This document shows, piece after piece, positions 19,100 to 27,367 of a DNA stretch of 64,000 nt (position 1 is the first letter of the stretch; each line of letters starts with the position of its first letter). The DNA is from Bradyrhizobium sp. dw_411 (GTDB taxonomy: Bacteria > Pseudomonadota > Alphaproteobacteria > Rhizobiales > Xanthobacteraceae): assembly GCF_018449695.1 (NCBI RefSeq), contig NZ_JAAVUY010000003.1, positions 372,001 through 436,000 on the forward strand, read 5' to 3'. The translations under genes were made by a program, and so were the position numbers. The notes beneath the pieces are model-generated. The model was not told where the DNA came from. It saw only the letters and a list, made by a program, of their open reading frames with translations, and searched no databases.

Positions 19100-19498
19100 T
19101 TACGCCCGATCAGCCGCGGCGCGCGGGATACCGATCTTGAAGTGCAGCTTTGCATGGGCAATAATTTGGGGGTCGCTGGGATGGTCGGCGGCTTCAACCG
19201 CCACTATTCGATCGCCGATTTGCGGATTATGTTCGCGAATATATTTGGCGAGTTCGACTTTAGCGCCGGATGGCCCAAGGATCAGGATTTCGCCGGCATC
19301 GCTGACGGCGTCCAGCACCTGTTTCAGAAATTCCCCGCTTTCATGGACATGACCGCTGCCGATCGAATTGGCCTTGTGATGAATATGCCGCGTCGGCAAA
19401 TGGGGGTGCAGGATGACCTCGTTGAGGCCGGATAGGCCAAGATGGAAGACCCTGGCTTCCAAATGGTCGATCCAGATGACGGCGTGGAAATGCTGCAT
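19100..19498 (-). CDS. eRF1-like 'translational machinery' protein
   Basis: 132 residues. The sequence matches from memory a conserved rhizobial family annotated 'translational machinery protein': an N-terminal FHAVIWIDHLEARVF strand pattern, HIHHKANSIGSGH, then ILILGPSGAK and DHPSD. These resemble one domain of eRF1/Pelota-type proteins. A role at stalled or resting ribosomes is inferred. It lies 24 nt downstream of the CBS-BON gene, probably on the same FixK-dependent transcript. Confidence 0.75.
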   Translation of the reverse strand: MQHFHAVIWIDHLEARVFHLGLSGLNEVILHPHLPTRHIHHKANSIGSGHVHESGEFLKQVLDAVSDAGEILILGPSGAKVELAKYIREHNPQIGDRIVAVEAADHPSDPQIIAHAKLHFKIGIPRAAADRA

Positions 19499-19522
19499 TG
19501 CTTTGGTCCTTTCGTTGGCGAA

Positions 19523-20251
19523 CTAAATCGCTCGTCTCAATTGGTCGTCTTCGGGGGAGTAAAGGTGCGCGCCTGTGACGGGATCGAACCAGCAAAGATG
19601 ATCGTGAACTTGCCTGACGCCGGAAATATTCTCGGCTGCGACAATTGCTGCCTGCCTGGACCGTTCGTTGAGGATAGCGCCGCCGAGGTGCACGATGCCG
19701 TTTCGCACGGCAACGCGAAGCGCAATCGGCTTCCAGTCGTTTTTCTCGATCGCGGCGAAAACGCGATTACGGATATGGTCATCGTCAGCAGTCGGGTCCG
19801 GGACATCGCGCGCCAGTCCCGCGAGGGCCTGAAGCAGGTTGGCGCGGGTTACGATCCCGACCAATTGATCTCCGCGCACCACTGGCAGGCGTTTGACATG
19901 ATTTTTTTCCATCACCTCGACGATATTTTCGAGTGTGGCGTCTTCCGTCACGGTGAGTGGATCGGGAGTCATGATCTCTCCAACCTTACGGCCTTGCTCG
20001 TGCACAAAGTCGGCCGCAGCCCGGCCTGGTCCGAACAGGAGATTTAGCCACCGGCGGTGTTTCCGCCCGGTTCCGATCTCCACGCGGCGGAGAAAATCGC
20101 CTTCCGAGACGATGCCAACCAATTTGCCGGCTTCATTGACGACCGGAAGCCCACTGATGTGCTGCTGCAGCATGGTGTTGGCAGCCTCGACCACGGAAGT
20201 ATCGGGGCTGACTGAGATGACCTTACGAGTCATGATGTGATGAGCGCGCAT
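19523..20251 (-). CDS. CBS-pair plus BON-domain protein (copy 1)
   Basis: 242 residues. Two CBS motifs (about 7-60 and 95-148, each with the SGLPVV/KRLPVV core and a G-I-V-S/T segment) are followed by a BON domain (about 160-230). CBS pairs bind adenine nucleotides and sense energy state. It is colinear, with the same length and high similarity, with the protein at 31840-32568. ATG 20251 (MRAHHIM) matches that paralog's start. The FixK box at 20325-20338 gives a 39-nt leader. Confidence 0.9.
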   Translation of the reverse strand: MRAHHIMTRKVISVSPDTSVVEAANTMLQQHISGLPVVNEAGKLVGIVSEGDFLRRVEIGTGRKHRRWLNLLFGPGRAAADFVHEQGRKVGEIMTPDPLTVTEDATLENIVEVMEKNHVKRLPVVRGDQLVGIVTRANLLQALAGLARDVPDPTADDDHIRNRVFAAIEKNDWKPIALRVAVRNGIVHLGGAILNERSRQAAIVAAENISGVRQVHDHLCWFDPVTGAHLYSPEDDQLRRAI

Positions 20252-20324
20252 CGATATGTTCCGGATGTCGAGTGGCTGAGAATATTGCCAAAGAAAGTTA
20301 CGCCACCGCACTTTTTGCGTGCTT

Positions 20325-20338
20325 GATGCAGGTCAAGT
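20325..20338. promoter_or_regulatory. FixK/FNR box upstream of CBS-BON copy 1
   Basis: TTGATGCAGGTCAA, exact. Leftward transcript start near 20290, leader 39 nt. Confidence 0.8.
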
Positions 20339-20368
20339 CGTAAATCGATGAAGGAATCTGGCTTGAGC

Positions 20369-20382
20369 TTGATCCGCATCAA
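20369..20382. promoter_or_regulatory. FixK/FNR box upstream of the LOG-family gene
   Basis: TTGATCCGCATCAA, exact, 44 bp centre-to-centre from the leftward box. Rightward transcript start near 20417, leader about 84 nt to ATG 20501. Confidence 0.75.
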
Positions 20383-20500
20383 AGTCCCATCGGGTCCGAT
20401 ACTCCAATCAAGTCTTGCCGAGATTAATTGAAGACAAGGCGAGCCGCCGGAGGGCTCGAATACCGAGGTATTTCACGAACGATGCCGCCGGCAAGCTGGA

Positions 20501-21466
20501 ATGATTGAACGGCCAATGAAAGAAATTCCGGATATTCCCGGGCCCGCTCATCCCGACGAACGTCGCGAAGCGTTGCCTTGGCAGCGGCCGAAAGCGCTAG
20601 AGGAAGATCCTCAGGCCTTTCAGCGCGTACAGGCGATACTGAATAACCCAAGCTATCGACCTGCCGATACGGATATTGACTTTCTCGCGGAAGATGACTT
20701 GCGCGGCGTGCGGTTGCAAATTGATTACCTCAAGTCCGAGCTGCAGCTTCGCAAGCATGACATTGAGAAAACTATCGTGGTCTTTGGCGGCACCCGGATA
20801 TGCGAACCCGCCGCCGCGCTTCGCCGGGTGGAGGAATTACGCTCGCGCGTGAAGGCCGATAGGGACAACAATGAACTTCGACGCCAACTGGCGGTTGCGG
20901 AGCGAATTCAGGCCAAAAGCCACTATTATAACGTGGCCCGTGAATTTGGACGGCTGGTCGCGATGGAAAATCATGGTGCGCGCAAAAGCCACACGGTCAT
21001 TATGACCGGCGGTGGCCCCGGGATGATGGAGGCCGCCAACCGCGGAGCATTCGACGTCGGAGCCAAGTCCGTTGGCCTCAATATCAGCCTGCCGCACGAG
21101 CAATATCCAAACCCCTATGTCACGCCTGAGCTCTGTTTCAGCTTTCATTATTTTGCCCTTCGCAAGCTTCACTTCCTGCTGCGGGCCAAGGCGCTGGTCG
21201 CGTTTCCCGGAGGATATGGCACGCTGGACGAACTCTTCGAGGTTCTAACTCTCATACAGACACGGAAAATAAAGCCGATTCCGGTGGTGCTGGTGGGTGA
21301 AGCTTATTGGCGTCGGGCTGTCGACGTGGATTTCCTCGTCGATGAAGGGGTGATTGATTCCGAGGACCGGGAATTGTTCTGGTTTGCCGAGACGGCCCAC
21401 GAAGTATGGAACGGTATCCTGCACTGGCATGCGGCGAGTGGCGAGCCTTTGCGTGCCGCGCGATGA
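20501..21466 (+). CDS. LOG-family (TIGR00730) nucleotide-binding protein
   Basis: 321 residues. The LOG signatures GGGPGMMEA and PGGYGTLDE are both intact within a Rossmann-like fold (about 90-300). An additional N-terminal region of about 90 residues is charged. LOG proteins are usually cytokinin-riboside 5'-phosphate phosphoribohydrolases, but this long form is often called a putative lysine-decarboxylase-like protein and its substrate is uncertain. Starts at 20501 or 20516 are both possible. The next gene, a beta-CASP hydrolase, begins 67 nt later, likely on the same transcript. Confidence 0.85.
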   Translation: MIERPMKEIPDIPGPAHPDERREALPWQRPKALEEDPQAFQRVQAILNNPSYRPADTDIDFLAEDDLRGVRLQIDYLKSELQLRKHDIEKTIVVFGGTRICEPAAALRRVEELRSRVKADRDNNELRRQLAVAERIQAKSHYYNVAREFGRLVAMENHGARKSHTVIMTGGGPGMMEAANRGAFDVGAKSVGLNISLPHEQYPNPYVTPELCFSFHYFALRKLHFLLRAKALVAFPGGYGTLDELFEVLTLIQTRKIKPIPVVLVGEAYWRRAVDVDFLVDEGVIDSEDRELFWFAETAHEVWNGILHWHAASGEPLRAAR

Positions 21467-21533
21467 TCAACGGCTACACGTCGGTCCTGTCATCTCCATT
21501 TGGTCGGAATGAGCGAACTCAAGGGAGAATAAC

Positions 21534-22922
21534 CTGAAAATATCCTTTCACGGAGCGGATCGCAACGTCACTGGCTCCTGTCATTTGGTTGAATGTGCCG
21601 GGAAGCGGATCCTGGTTGACTGCGGGCTGTATCAGGGTAGCCGCGAACTGGATCAGGAAAACGCCGGGTCTTTCGGCTTTGATGCCGCCAGCATCGACTA
21701 CGTATTGCTGACCCACGCACATCTGGATCATTGTGGACGTCTGCCCCTGTTAACCAGGCGCGGGTTTCGAGGAGAGATCATTACGACATCCGCTTCGCGC
21801 GAGTTGACGAAACTGGTCGTACTGGATGCGGCCTATCTGATGGAGGAGAATGCGCGTCGCCGTGCGCACCGGGGCGGTCACGCTGGTGCAGGCGGCGACG
21901 AGAAAAACCCGCTCTATTCGACCCTCGACGCGCTGAACTGCCTCGACAATTTCGGGCGGACCGCCACCTACTCGGAGGCTCTTGACGTCACCCCGGGGGT
22001 GAGCGCCACTTTTATCGACGCCGGCCATATTCTGGGCTCCGCCAGCATCTTTCTGCAGCTTTCGGAGCAGGGCCATTCTACCAGTGTGCTGTTTTCCGGT
22101 GATTTGGGTAATGCCGGCCGCCTGTTGCTGCGCAGTCCCGCCGCGCCGCCCCGCGCGGATAATGTCGTAATGGAAACCACATATGGAGACCGGCTGCACA
22201 AACCATTAGGCCCTTCCATCGACGAGCTGTTTGAAGCTATCACCGAGAATTTCAAGCGCGGGGGAAACGTCATCATTCCGACCTTCGCGGTCGAGCGGGC
22301 ACAGGAGCTGCTCTATTTTCTGAGCGATGGCATCAAGAAGGGGAAGCTTGCGAAATCGACGCAAGTGTTCCTCGATTCACCTATGGCGATTTCGGCCACT
22401 GAGATATTCCGGCATCATCCTGAATGTCTTGAGCCTGATACAGCAAAACAGTTTCAAGACGGACACGATCCGTTCGGCCTGTCTGGATTGCATTTCACCC
22501 GGGAAGCCGCCGAGTCCATGGCGCTGAACAATATCGCTGGCGGCGCCATCATCATGGCCGGTTCAGGCATGTGCACCGGCGGGCGCGTCCGCCATCACTT
22601 GCAGCACAATCTAGGTCGCAACAAATCAGCTATTGTCTTCGTTGGCTATGCAGCCACCGGCACCCTCGCGCGTCGTATCATTGATGGCGCCAAACAAGTG
22701 AAAATCTTCGGTGAAGAGGTTCCGGTCAGAGCGCGCATCTACACAATCAATGGCTTTTCCGCCCATGCCGATCAGGCGGAATTGCTGGCCTGGCAAAGCC
22801 AGACCGGTGCAAAACGCACCTTCCTGGTCCATGGCGAACAAGACAGCATGACCAAGTTCGCGGCCCATCTCCGCGACACCCATGTTGAAATGCCAGTCCA
22901 GAACCAGAGCTTTGAACTGTGA
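21534..22922 (+). CDS. Beta-CASP metallo-beta-lactamase-fold RNase-like protein, apparent CTG start
   Basis: 462 residues if started at CTG 21534. The metal motif HAHLDH, a later histidine in DAGHILGS, and the beta-CASP core MAGSGMCTGG and NGFSAHAD identify the YSH1/CPSF73-like RNase group. The family's usual N-terminus (KISFHGA...VTGSCH) is encoded upstream of the first ATG (21585). The frame has a stop at 21510 and no ATG, GTG or TTG before CTG 21534, which has AGGGAG about 7 nt upstream. It follows the LOG gene. Probably RNA processing or decay. Confidence 0.85.
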   Translation: MKISFHGADRNVTGSCHLVECAGKRILVDCGLYQGSRELDQENAGSFGFDAASIDYVLLTHAHLDHCGRLPLLTRRGFRGEIITTSASRELTKLVVLDAAYLMEENARRRAHRGGHAGAGGDEKNPLYSTLDALNCLDNFGRTATYSEALDVTPGVSATFIDAGHILGSASIFLQLSEQGHSTSVLFSGDLGNAGRLLLRSPAAPPRADNVVMETTYGDRLHKPLGPSIDELFEAITENFKRGGNVIIPTFAVERAQELLYFLSDGIKKGKLAKSTQVFLDSPMAISATEIFRHHPECLEPDTAKQFQDGHDPFGLSGLHFTREAAESMALNNIAGGAIIMAGSGMCTGGRVRHHLQHNLGRNKSAIVFVGYAATGTLARRIIDGAKQVKIFGEEVPVRARIYTINGFSAHADQAELLAWQSQTGAKRTFLVHGEQDSMTKFAAHLRDTHVEMPVQNQSFEL

Positions 22923-23011
22923 GAACTTAGACCTTCAATATCAAGGCTATGCTCACGAAACACGATACCGCTTCAATTTCGAGCGCCGCGAAGCATTTTC
23001 GCTGAACCAAG

Positions 23012-24247
23012 CTAGCCGGGAGGATGCTCGTACAGTTCTTCGGTCACGATATCGCCGCCTTGCGCGTTGAGCTCGTGTCCAAGCTTTGCGCGCGCCGCCT
23101 CCTCGATCCGGGCGGCAAGCGCGGGCTGGCGGTCCATCAATCCGTGCAGATCCAGCGCATCCAGTATCAACAGCCGGGTCGGCGTTACGGCCGTCACCGT
23201 CGCCGAGCGGCGGGTGCGGCGCAGCGCCGCGATCTCGCCAAAGAATTGACCGGTGCCAAGCCGCAGATGCTTGTGCCGCAGCTTTACTTCCACTTCGCCG
23301 TCCGCAATGAGGTACATCGCATGGGCCGGCTCGCCGCGGCGGACGATGACCGTGCCGCCGTCCACCTTCTGCGCGCGCAACATCGTCATCACATCCGCGA
23401 TCTCGCTCGCGGTCAGGGTGCGGAATAGCGGAATCCGCGCGACAAGTCCCCAGGTAATGATGAAATCCCTGCGATGTACTTCATTGGCGAAAGCGGTCGC
23501 GAAAATGCCCACTGGCAGCGCCATCATCAGCAATCCGGCGAATATCGTAAAGCTTGCCAGAATGCGTCCCAGCATGGTCACCGGAACGACATCGCCATAG
23601 CCGATGGTCCCCAGCGTCACGATCGCCCACCATAGGGCGTCCGGGATCGTCCCGAATCGTTCGGGTTGTGCTGCACGCTCGGCCAGATGCATCAGGGCAG
23701 CCGCGATCAGTGCGGTGCCGAGCAAAATGACGAAGCATCCGGCCAGCGCCCGGCGTTCGGAATACAAGGCGTCCAACAGCGAGCGCATCGCCGGCGAATA
23801 GCGCGTCAGCTTGAAGAAGCGTACGAGGCGCAGAACCAGCAGCACTCTGAAATCGGAAGCGATGAACATGCTCAGCCAAAACGGCAGGATCGCGACAAGA
23901 TCGACGATTCCGGAGAAACTCAGCACGAAACGGAGCCGTCCGAACAACGCGCCCCGCTTCAACAGCGGATGTTCAGCCGCGCTCCAGATACGGGCCGCAT
24001 ATTCGAGTGAGAAGATGAGTGTCGCAGCCCACTCGATTACGCTCAGCGGTAAGGCGTAAGTCCTGGCCATCTCCGGCACGGATTCGATCACGGTCGCGGT
24101 GAGCGTAATACCGATCAGCACGATCAGGAATCGATTGAGAGCGAGACTTGCGCCGCCGGCACCTTGCTCAAGAACCACGTAGACGCGACGCCGCAACGCC
24201 TCGATGTGCTTGTCCGGCTGTGGCGCAGTGTCCAGTACAGGAGTCAA
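23012..24247 (-). CDS. Voltage-gated-type K+ channel with cyclic-nucleotide-binding domain, TTG start
   Basis: 411 residues. S1-S6 helices span about 35-260, with an S4-like LRLVRFFKLTRY, pore filter TIGYGD, and a C-terminal cNMP-binding domain (about 280-390) containing FGEIAAL and RRSATV. This is the MlotiK1 architecture. The predicted start TTG (24247) overlaps the TGA of the upstream USP gene (CATTGA), so translation is coupled; no ATG precedes the first helix. Likely K+ flux control under energy stress, transcribed with the USP from the FixK box at 25158. Confidence 0.85.
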   Translation of the reverse strand: MTPVLDTAPQPDKHIEALRRRVYVVLEQGAGGASLALNRFLIVLIGITLTATVIESVPEMARTYALPLSVIEWAATLIFSLEYAARIWSAAEHPLLKRGALFGRLRFVLSFSGIVDLVAILPFWLSMFIASDFRVLLVLRLVRFFKLTRYSPAMRSLLDALYSERRALAGCFVILLGTALIAAALMHLAERAAQPERFGTIPDALWWAIVTLGTIGYGDVVPVTMLGRILASFTIFAGLLMMALPVGIFATAFANEVHRRDFIITWGLVARIPLFRTLTASEIADVMTMLRAQKVDGGTVIVRRGEPAHAMYLIADGEVEVKLRHKHLRLGTGQFFGEIAALRRTRRSATVTAVTPTRLLILDALDLHGLMDRQPALAARIEEAARAKLGHELNAQGGDIVTEELYEHPPG

Positions 24248-25077
24248 TGCGACATCAGTGTCGGCACGGTCATGGATTGCAGCATGCCGCGCGTGACACC
24301 TCCCAGGATACGCTCGTTCAGCCGCGAATGCCCGTAGCCGCCCATCGCGATCAGATCGAGACCGGCATCGGCCGCCACGGACAAGATCGTCGGCTGAATA
24401 TCGGTGCGGTCGGCTTCCATGCGCTCGACTCGCGCGGTAAGGCCGCGCCTCGTCAGGTGTGTCTGCAGGGCGGCCACGGAGGCATCTGCGGCTATCTCTG
24501 CGTCGTTGACGCTGATGACGGTGATGGTTTGCGCATGAGTCAGAAACGGCGCGGCATCGCGAAGGGCCCGCGCTGCCAGGCGACTTCCATCCCAGGCAAT
24601 GCCGACATGCTTCGGCTCCCAAGGACCTTTATGAATATAGGGAATAAAAAGAACCGGGCCGCCAGACTGAAAGAGTATTTCCTGCGGAAGGGTGTTGTCG
24701 AATGTTTCGCGGTCGGGTTCGGGCTGCAGCACGATTGTCAGATCGTAGAGTCGCGCCATGGCGCTCACGGTTGCTGCCGATTCGGCCGGGATGCCGGTAA
24801 GAGGTCGCAGGCCGTAACCGATACCGGTGTTTCGAACTTCGGCTTCAAACACGGCCAGCGCGGCATTTGCCCGCGCCAGCGCGTTTTCGCGGTCGAGTTC
24901 GAAAATGGCTGCGACCGCTGCAGCACCGTCGGTAGCCAATCCTATATTTGTGATTTCATAACCGACCGAAACCGCATCGAGATGCGCGCCACGCGACACC
25001 GCGAGCGAGATCGCCGCGTCGACGACCGGGCGTATCGATCGTTCGGAGGGGATGTGGACGAGAAGATTTTTCAGCAT
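24244..25077 (-). CDS. Tandem universal stress protein (UspA family), copy 1
   Basis: 277 residues with two Usp domains. The second ends with the nucleotide-binding pattern GGYGHSR...GGVT. Similar in length and ending to the proteins at 29794 and 37806. The leader predicted from the FixK box at 25158-25171 is 46 nt. The stop overlaps the TTG start of the K+ channel gene. Confidence 0.92.
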   Translation of the reverse strand: MLKNLLVHIPSERSIRPVVDAAISLAVSRGAHLDAVSVGYEITNIGLATDGAAAVAAIFELDRENALARANAALAVFEAEVRNTGIGYGLRPLTGIPAESAATVSAMARLYDLTIVLQPEPDRETFDNTLPQEILFQSGGPVLFIPYIHKGPWEPKHVGIAWDGSRLAARALRDAAPFLTHAQTITVISVNDAEIAADASVAALQTHLTRRGLTARVERMEADRTDIQPTILSVAADAGLDLIAMGGYGHSRLNERILGGVTRGMLQSMTVPTLMSH

Positions 25078-25157
25078 GACAACTCTCCGCGCATTCCGAG
25101 AAGACGTCCGCCGCTGCGGTCCGTGCGGCCATTGAAGATTAAAAGCGCGGGCGCGAT

Positions 25158-25171
25158 TTGATCCACCGCAA
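25158..25171. promoter_or_regulatory. FixK-type box upstream of the USP/K+ channel operon
   Basis: TTGATCCACCGCAA fits TTG(A/C)-N6-(T/G)CAA. Leftward transcript start near 25123, leader 46 nt. Confidence 0.65.
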
Positions 25172-25252
25172 CGTCATGCCATCTTTCTGCGACCAATTGA
25201 CGGCGTACTCAGATCGCGACTGGTTCTCGATGGCGTCTGGTTGCGTCGTGCC

Positions 25253-25465
25253 TCAGGACAGGAATTCCGCTTCGGCTACATGAACTCGGTCTGCACGAAG
25301 GAACCAGTCCTTTACGTTTTCAGTCTCGCAGAACTTGACCTTGGCTGCGTCTGCCGCACCAACCCTGTTGTCAGCCTCGATCTCGACCGTGCGTTGGCAG
25401 ATTTCGGCTTCATGTCCATTCTCTCCGAGGACTTTCTTCATAAATCGAGCAACGTACCGAGTCAT
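25253..25465 (-). CDS. Small acidic protein, unknown function
   Basis: 70 residues from ATG 25465, with AGGAGG 5 nt upstream, a strong ribosome site that supports the gene. Charged, with two Cys and no membrane helix. I do not recognise the family. It lies 25 nt downstream of the DUF6455-like gene and is probably on its transcript. Confidence 0.55.
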   Translation of the reverse strand: MTRYVARFMKKVLGENGHEAEICQRTVEIEADNRVGAADAAKVKFCETENVKDWFLRADRVHVAEAEFLS

Positions 25466-25490
25466 GGTGTCCTCCTGATTGTCTACCTGT

Positions 25491-25895
25491 TCAATCCGCC
25501 TTCGTTCTCAGCTCGTCGATTGCCGACGCATTAGGACAGTAATCCTCAAAGTGTTGTGCGGAGGTACCGCTACTGAGATCCCTGTCACACCTGCGCTTTT
25601 GCTGGCATGAGGTACATACGCGCGTCATGTCGCGCAACACGACCGGCTGTTTCTCTGCAAGCGCTTCCTTGTCGACACCGAGAAGCGTCAGCAAAGTTGG
25701 CAGTTCATCGGCCGCGTGCGGTCCCTGATGGACCAACGTATCGAGATCCGCGGTCGTAACGTTCAGTTCGCTTGCGACTCGTGTAAGCTCGTCGCTGTTG
25801 AACTCGCGCATTTCACGGATATCTCTCCTGCGTTTGAGCCAATTGCCAAATGCGTCAGCTATGCTGTCGACCATGGGATGATGTCGCTTGCTCAT
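25491..25895 (-). CDS. DUF6455-like protein with C-terminal Cys cluster
   Basis: 134 residues from ATG 25895. The C-terminal half has CTSCQQKRRCDRDL followed by YCPNA, the four-Cys pattern of a small rhizobial family I recall as DUF6455. Four Cys in CxxC-x5-C-x(n)-C spacing could hold zinc or an Fe-S cluster. A variant FixK box at 25955-25968 predicts a 25-nt leader, which favours this start over ATG 25955. Function unknown. Confidence 0.75.
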   Translation of the reverse strand: MSKRHHPMVDSIADAFGNWLKRRRDIREMREFNSDELTRVASELNVTTADLDTLVHQGPHAADELPTLLTLLGVDKEALAEKQPVVLRDMTRVCTSCQQKRRCDRDLSSGTSAQHFEDYCPNASAIDELRTKAD

Positions 25896-25954
25896 TGTCC
25901 ACTCCGTTGTCGGTGCAACTGTCATAAGCGTGATGGCCTGGCAACGCCCCGTCA

Positions 25955-25968
25955 TTGCGATGGATCAA
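25955..25968. promoter_or_regulatory. FixK-type box upstream of the DUF6455-like gene
   Basis: TTGCGATGGATCAA fits TTG(A/C)-N6-(T/G)CAA with the less common C. Leftward transcript start near 25920, leader 25 nt. Confidence 0.6.
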
Positions 25969-26037
25969 AAGACGCACATTCGTCGCGGGCGTATCCGGAT
26001 GGTGCGAAGATCGGAGCAGGGCGCCTGAACGCCGCCT

Positions 26038-26727
26038 TCAGGCATCCATGCTGCGCAGGCGTTGACGATCGCGCAGCACGATCTGGCGCGCGCCGGAGAA
26101 GCCGAGCACACCCTCGCTATGCAACTGCGACAGCGCTCGCGAAACCGTTTCCAGCGTCAGCCCCAGATAGTCGCCGATATCGCGGCGGCACATCGGAAGC
26201 GCCATCAGGCCGGCAATGGCGAGGCGACGATCCATTTCAAGGAGGAAATTGGCGACGCGCTCCATCGCGCTCTTGCGGCCCAGCAGCAACATGTGATCTT
26301 CCGCATGCCGCAGGTCGCCGGCCGTCATCGTCCAGAGCTTTCGCGCGACGCTGACGTCGGTTCCCGCCGCCTGCTCAAGGCTGCGGCGCTTCACCAGGCG
26401 CACGGTGGTATCGATAATAGCTTCCGCCGCCAGCCGGTGGCTTTTTCCTAGTTCGAGGCCGAACACATCGCCTGCCAGATGAAATGCGCCGATCTGACGC
26501 CGCCCGTCCGACAGCAGCTTGTAAGTCCTAACTGCACCTCGAATGATCTGATAGACATATTCCGCAGGCTCATCTTCTCCGTAAATCTCTTCATCTTTCC
26601 CGTAGGAGTATTCTGTGGTGATGAGGCCGGCATGACCCGCAAGCAAACCGAACTGATCCGCGGTCGGGCAGTTAGACGGGTTGACTTTGGTGCCGATAAC
26701 CGACGGAGCGAGTAGTTGGGTATGCAT
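26038..26727 (-). CDS. fixK: FixK2-type Crp/Fnr transcription activator
   Basis: 229 residues. A cyclic-nucleotide-like beta roll (about 40-130), a dimer helix, and a C-terminal helix-turn-helix with recognition segment LGLTLETVSRALS. The E-x-x-S-R residues are those that read TTGA half-sites. It lacks the N-terminal Cys cluster of FNR. A Cys in ALPMCRRDIGD (about residue 180) matches the redox-sensitive Cys183 of B. japonicum FixK2. It lies downstream of the CheY-like gene, fixJ and fixL; no FixK box precedes it, but a FixJ-like site does. Confidence 0.93.
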   Translation of the reverse strand: MHTQLLAPSVIGTKVNPSNCPTADQFGLLAGHAGLITTEYSYGKDEEIYGEDEPAEYVYQIIRGAVRTYKLLSDGRRQIGAFHLAGDVFGLELGKSHRLAAEAIIDTTVRLVKRRSLEQAAGTDVSVARKLWTMTAGDLRHAEDHMLLLGRKSAMERVANFLLEMDRRLAIAGLMALPMCRRDIGDYLGLTLETVSRALSQLHSEGVLGFSGARQIVLRDRQRLRSMDA

Positions 26728-26813
26728 TTGCCATCTCCTGTGCAGCGAATGGCCAATGCTTACGCAGAACCGTCGAGGCTGGATATTTCGCTCGATATCT
26801 TAAGGGGAAGTAC

Positions 26814-26821
26814 CTACGTAG
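26814..26821. promoter_or_regulatory. Possible FixJ-P binding site upstream of fixK
   Basis: CTACGTAG is one base from the FixJ consensus GTAMGTAG and lies about 90 nt upstream of the fixK ATG, at the distance expected for FixJ-activated fixK promoters. Short motif; inference. Confidence 0.4.
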
Positions 26822-26858
26822 TTTACCGGAGGTCGTCGTGGCCTCAGGCCGCCGGTAC

Positions 26859-27257
26859 TCAGGGGTGAGCGACTGGACCGGCTTCCTGAAGGACGCCCCG
26901 AATGCGGGCGACAAGGCTCTCCTCGATGTGAGGCTTCAGCAGGACGTCGTACACGCCAGCGACAACTGCTTTCGCCCGTATGTTATCGTCGGGATAGCCG
27001 GTAATGAGGATAATTGGTGCGGCGATATCGCGGCTGCGCAGTCGGCTTGCGAGATCGATACCGTCAATATTGGGCATTTTATAGTCGATCACAAAGCAGT
27101 CGGCCTCTTTTGCTGCGGCTGCATTCAGCAGCGCTGGCCCGTTCCTGAACGTCTCGACGTCGAATCCGTCGGTTTCAAGCAGAAACCGCAGCGAGCCGAG
27201 GACGCCCGGGTCGTCATCGACAACGTATATGACCGGTCTTGCGGATGATGAGGACAT
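26859..27257 (-). CDS. CheY-like single-domain response regulator
   Basis: 132 residues, one receiver domain only: acidic pair VVDDDPG, phospho-acceptor Asp in IDYKMPN, Thr/Lys switch residues in ITGYP and LLKPH. No output domain, so it may modulate FixL phosphate flow or bind a partner. ATG 27257 is chosen because the FixK box at 27333 predicts a transcript start near 27298, below the upstream ATG 27308. An equivalent gene lies between fixJ and fixK2 in B. japonicum. Confidence 0.88.
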   Translation of the reverse strand: MSSSSARPVIYVVDDDPGVLGSLRFLLETDGFDVETFRNGPALLNAAAAKEADCFVIDYKMPNIDGIDLASRLRSRDIAAPIILITGYPDDNIRAKAVVAGVYDVLLKPHIEESLVARIRGVLQEAGPVAHP

Positions 27258-27332
27258 CACGAAACTCTGCGCATCATTGGACGGCCTGGCTGATTCATGC
27301 TGTACCAAAAGCGCATATCAGGTAGACGCGTA

Positions 27333-27346
27333 TTGACTTGGCTCAA
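27333..27346. promoter_or_regulatory. FixK/FNR box upstream of the CheY-like gene
   Basis: TTGACTTGGCTCAA, exact. Leftward transcript start near 27298, leader 41 nt. Most of the box lies in the left copy of a 16-bp tandem duplication. Confidence 0.75.
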
Positions 27347-27367
27347 TCTTTACTTGGCTCAATCTTT
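27336..27367. repeat. 16-bp perfect tandem duplication at the fixJ 3' end
   Basis: ACTTGGCTCAATCTTT occurs twice head to tail (27336-27351 and 27352-27367). The right copy contains the fixJ stop codon and last codons. The left copy supplies 11 of the 14 bases of the FixK box, including its TCAA half. Confidence 0.9.
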
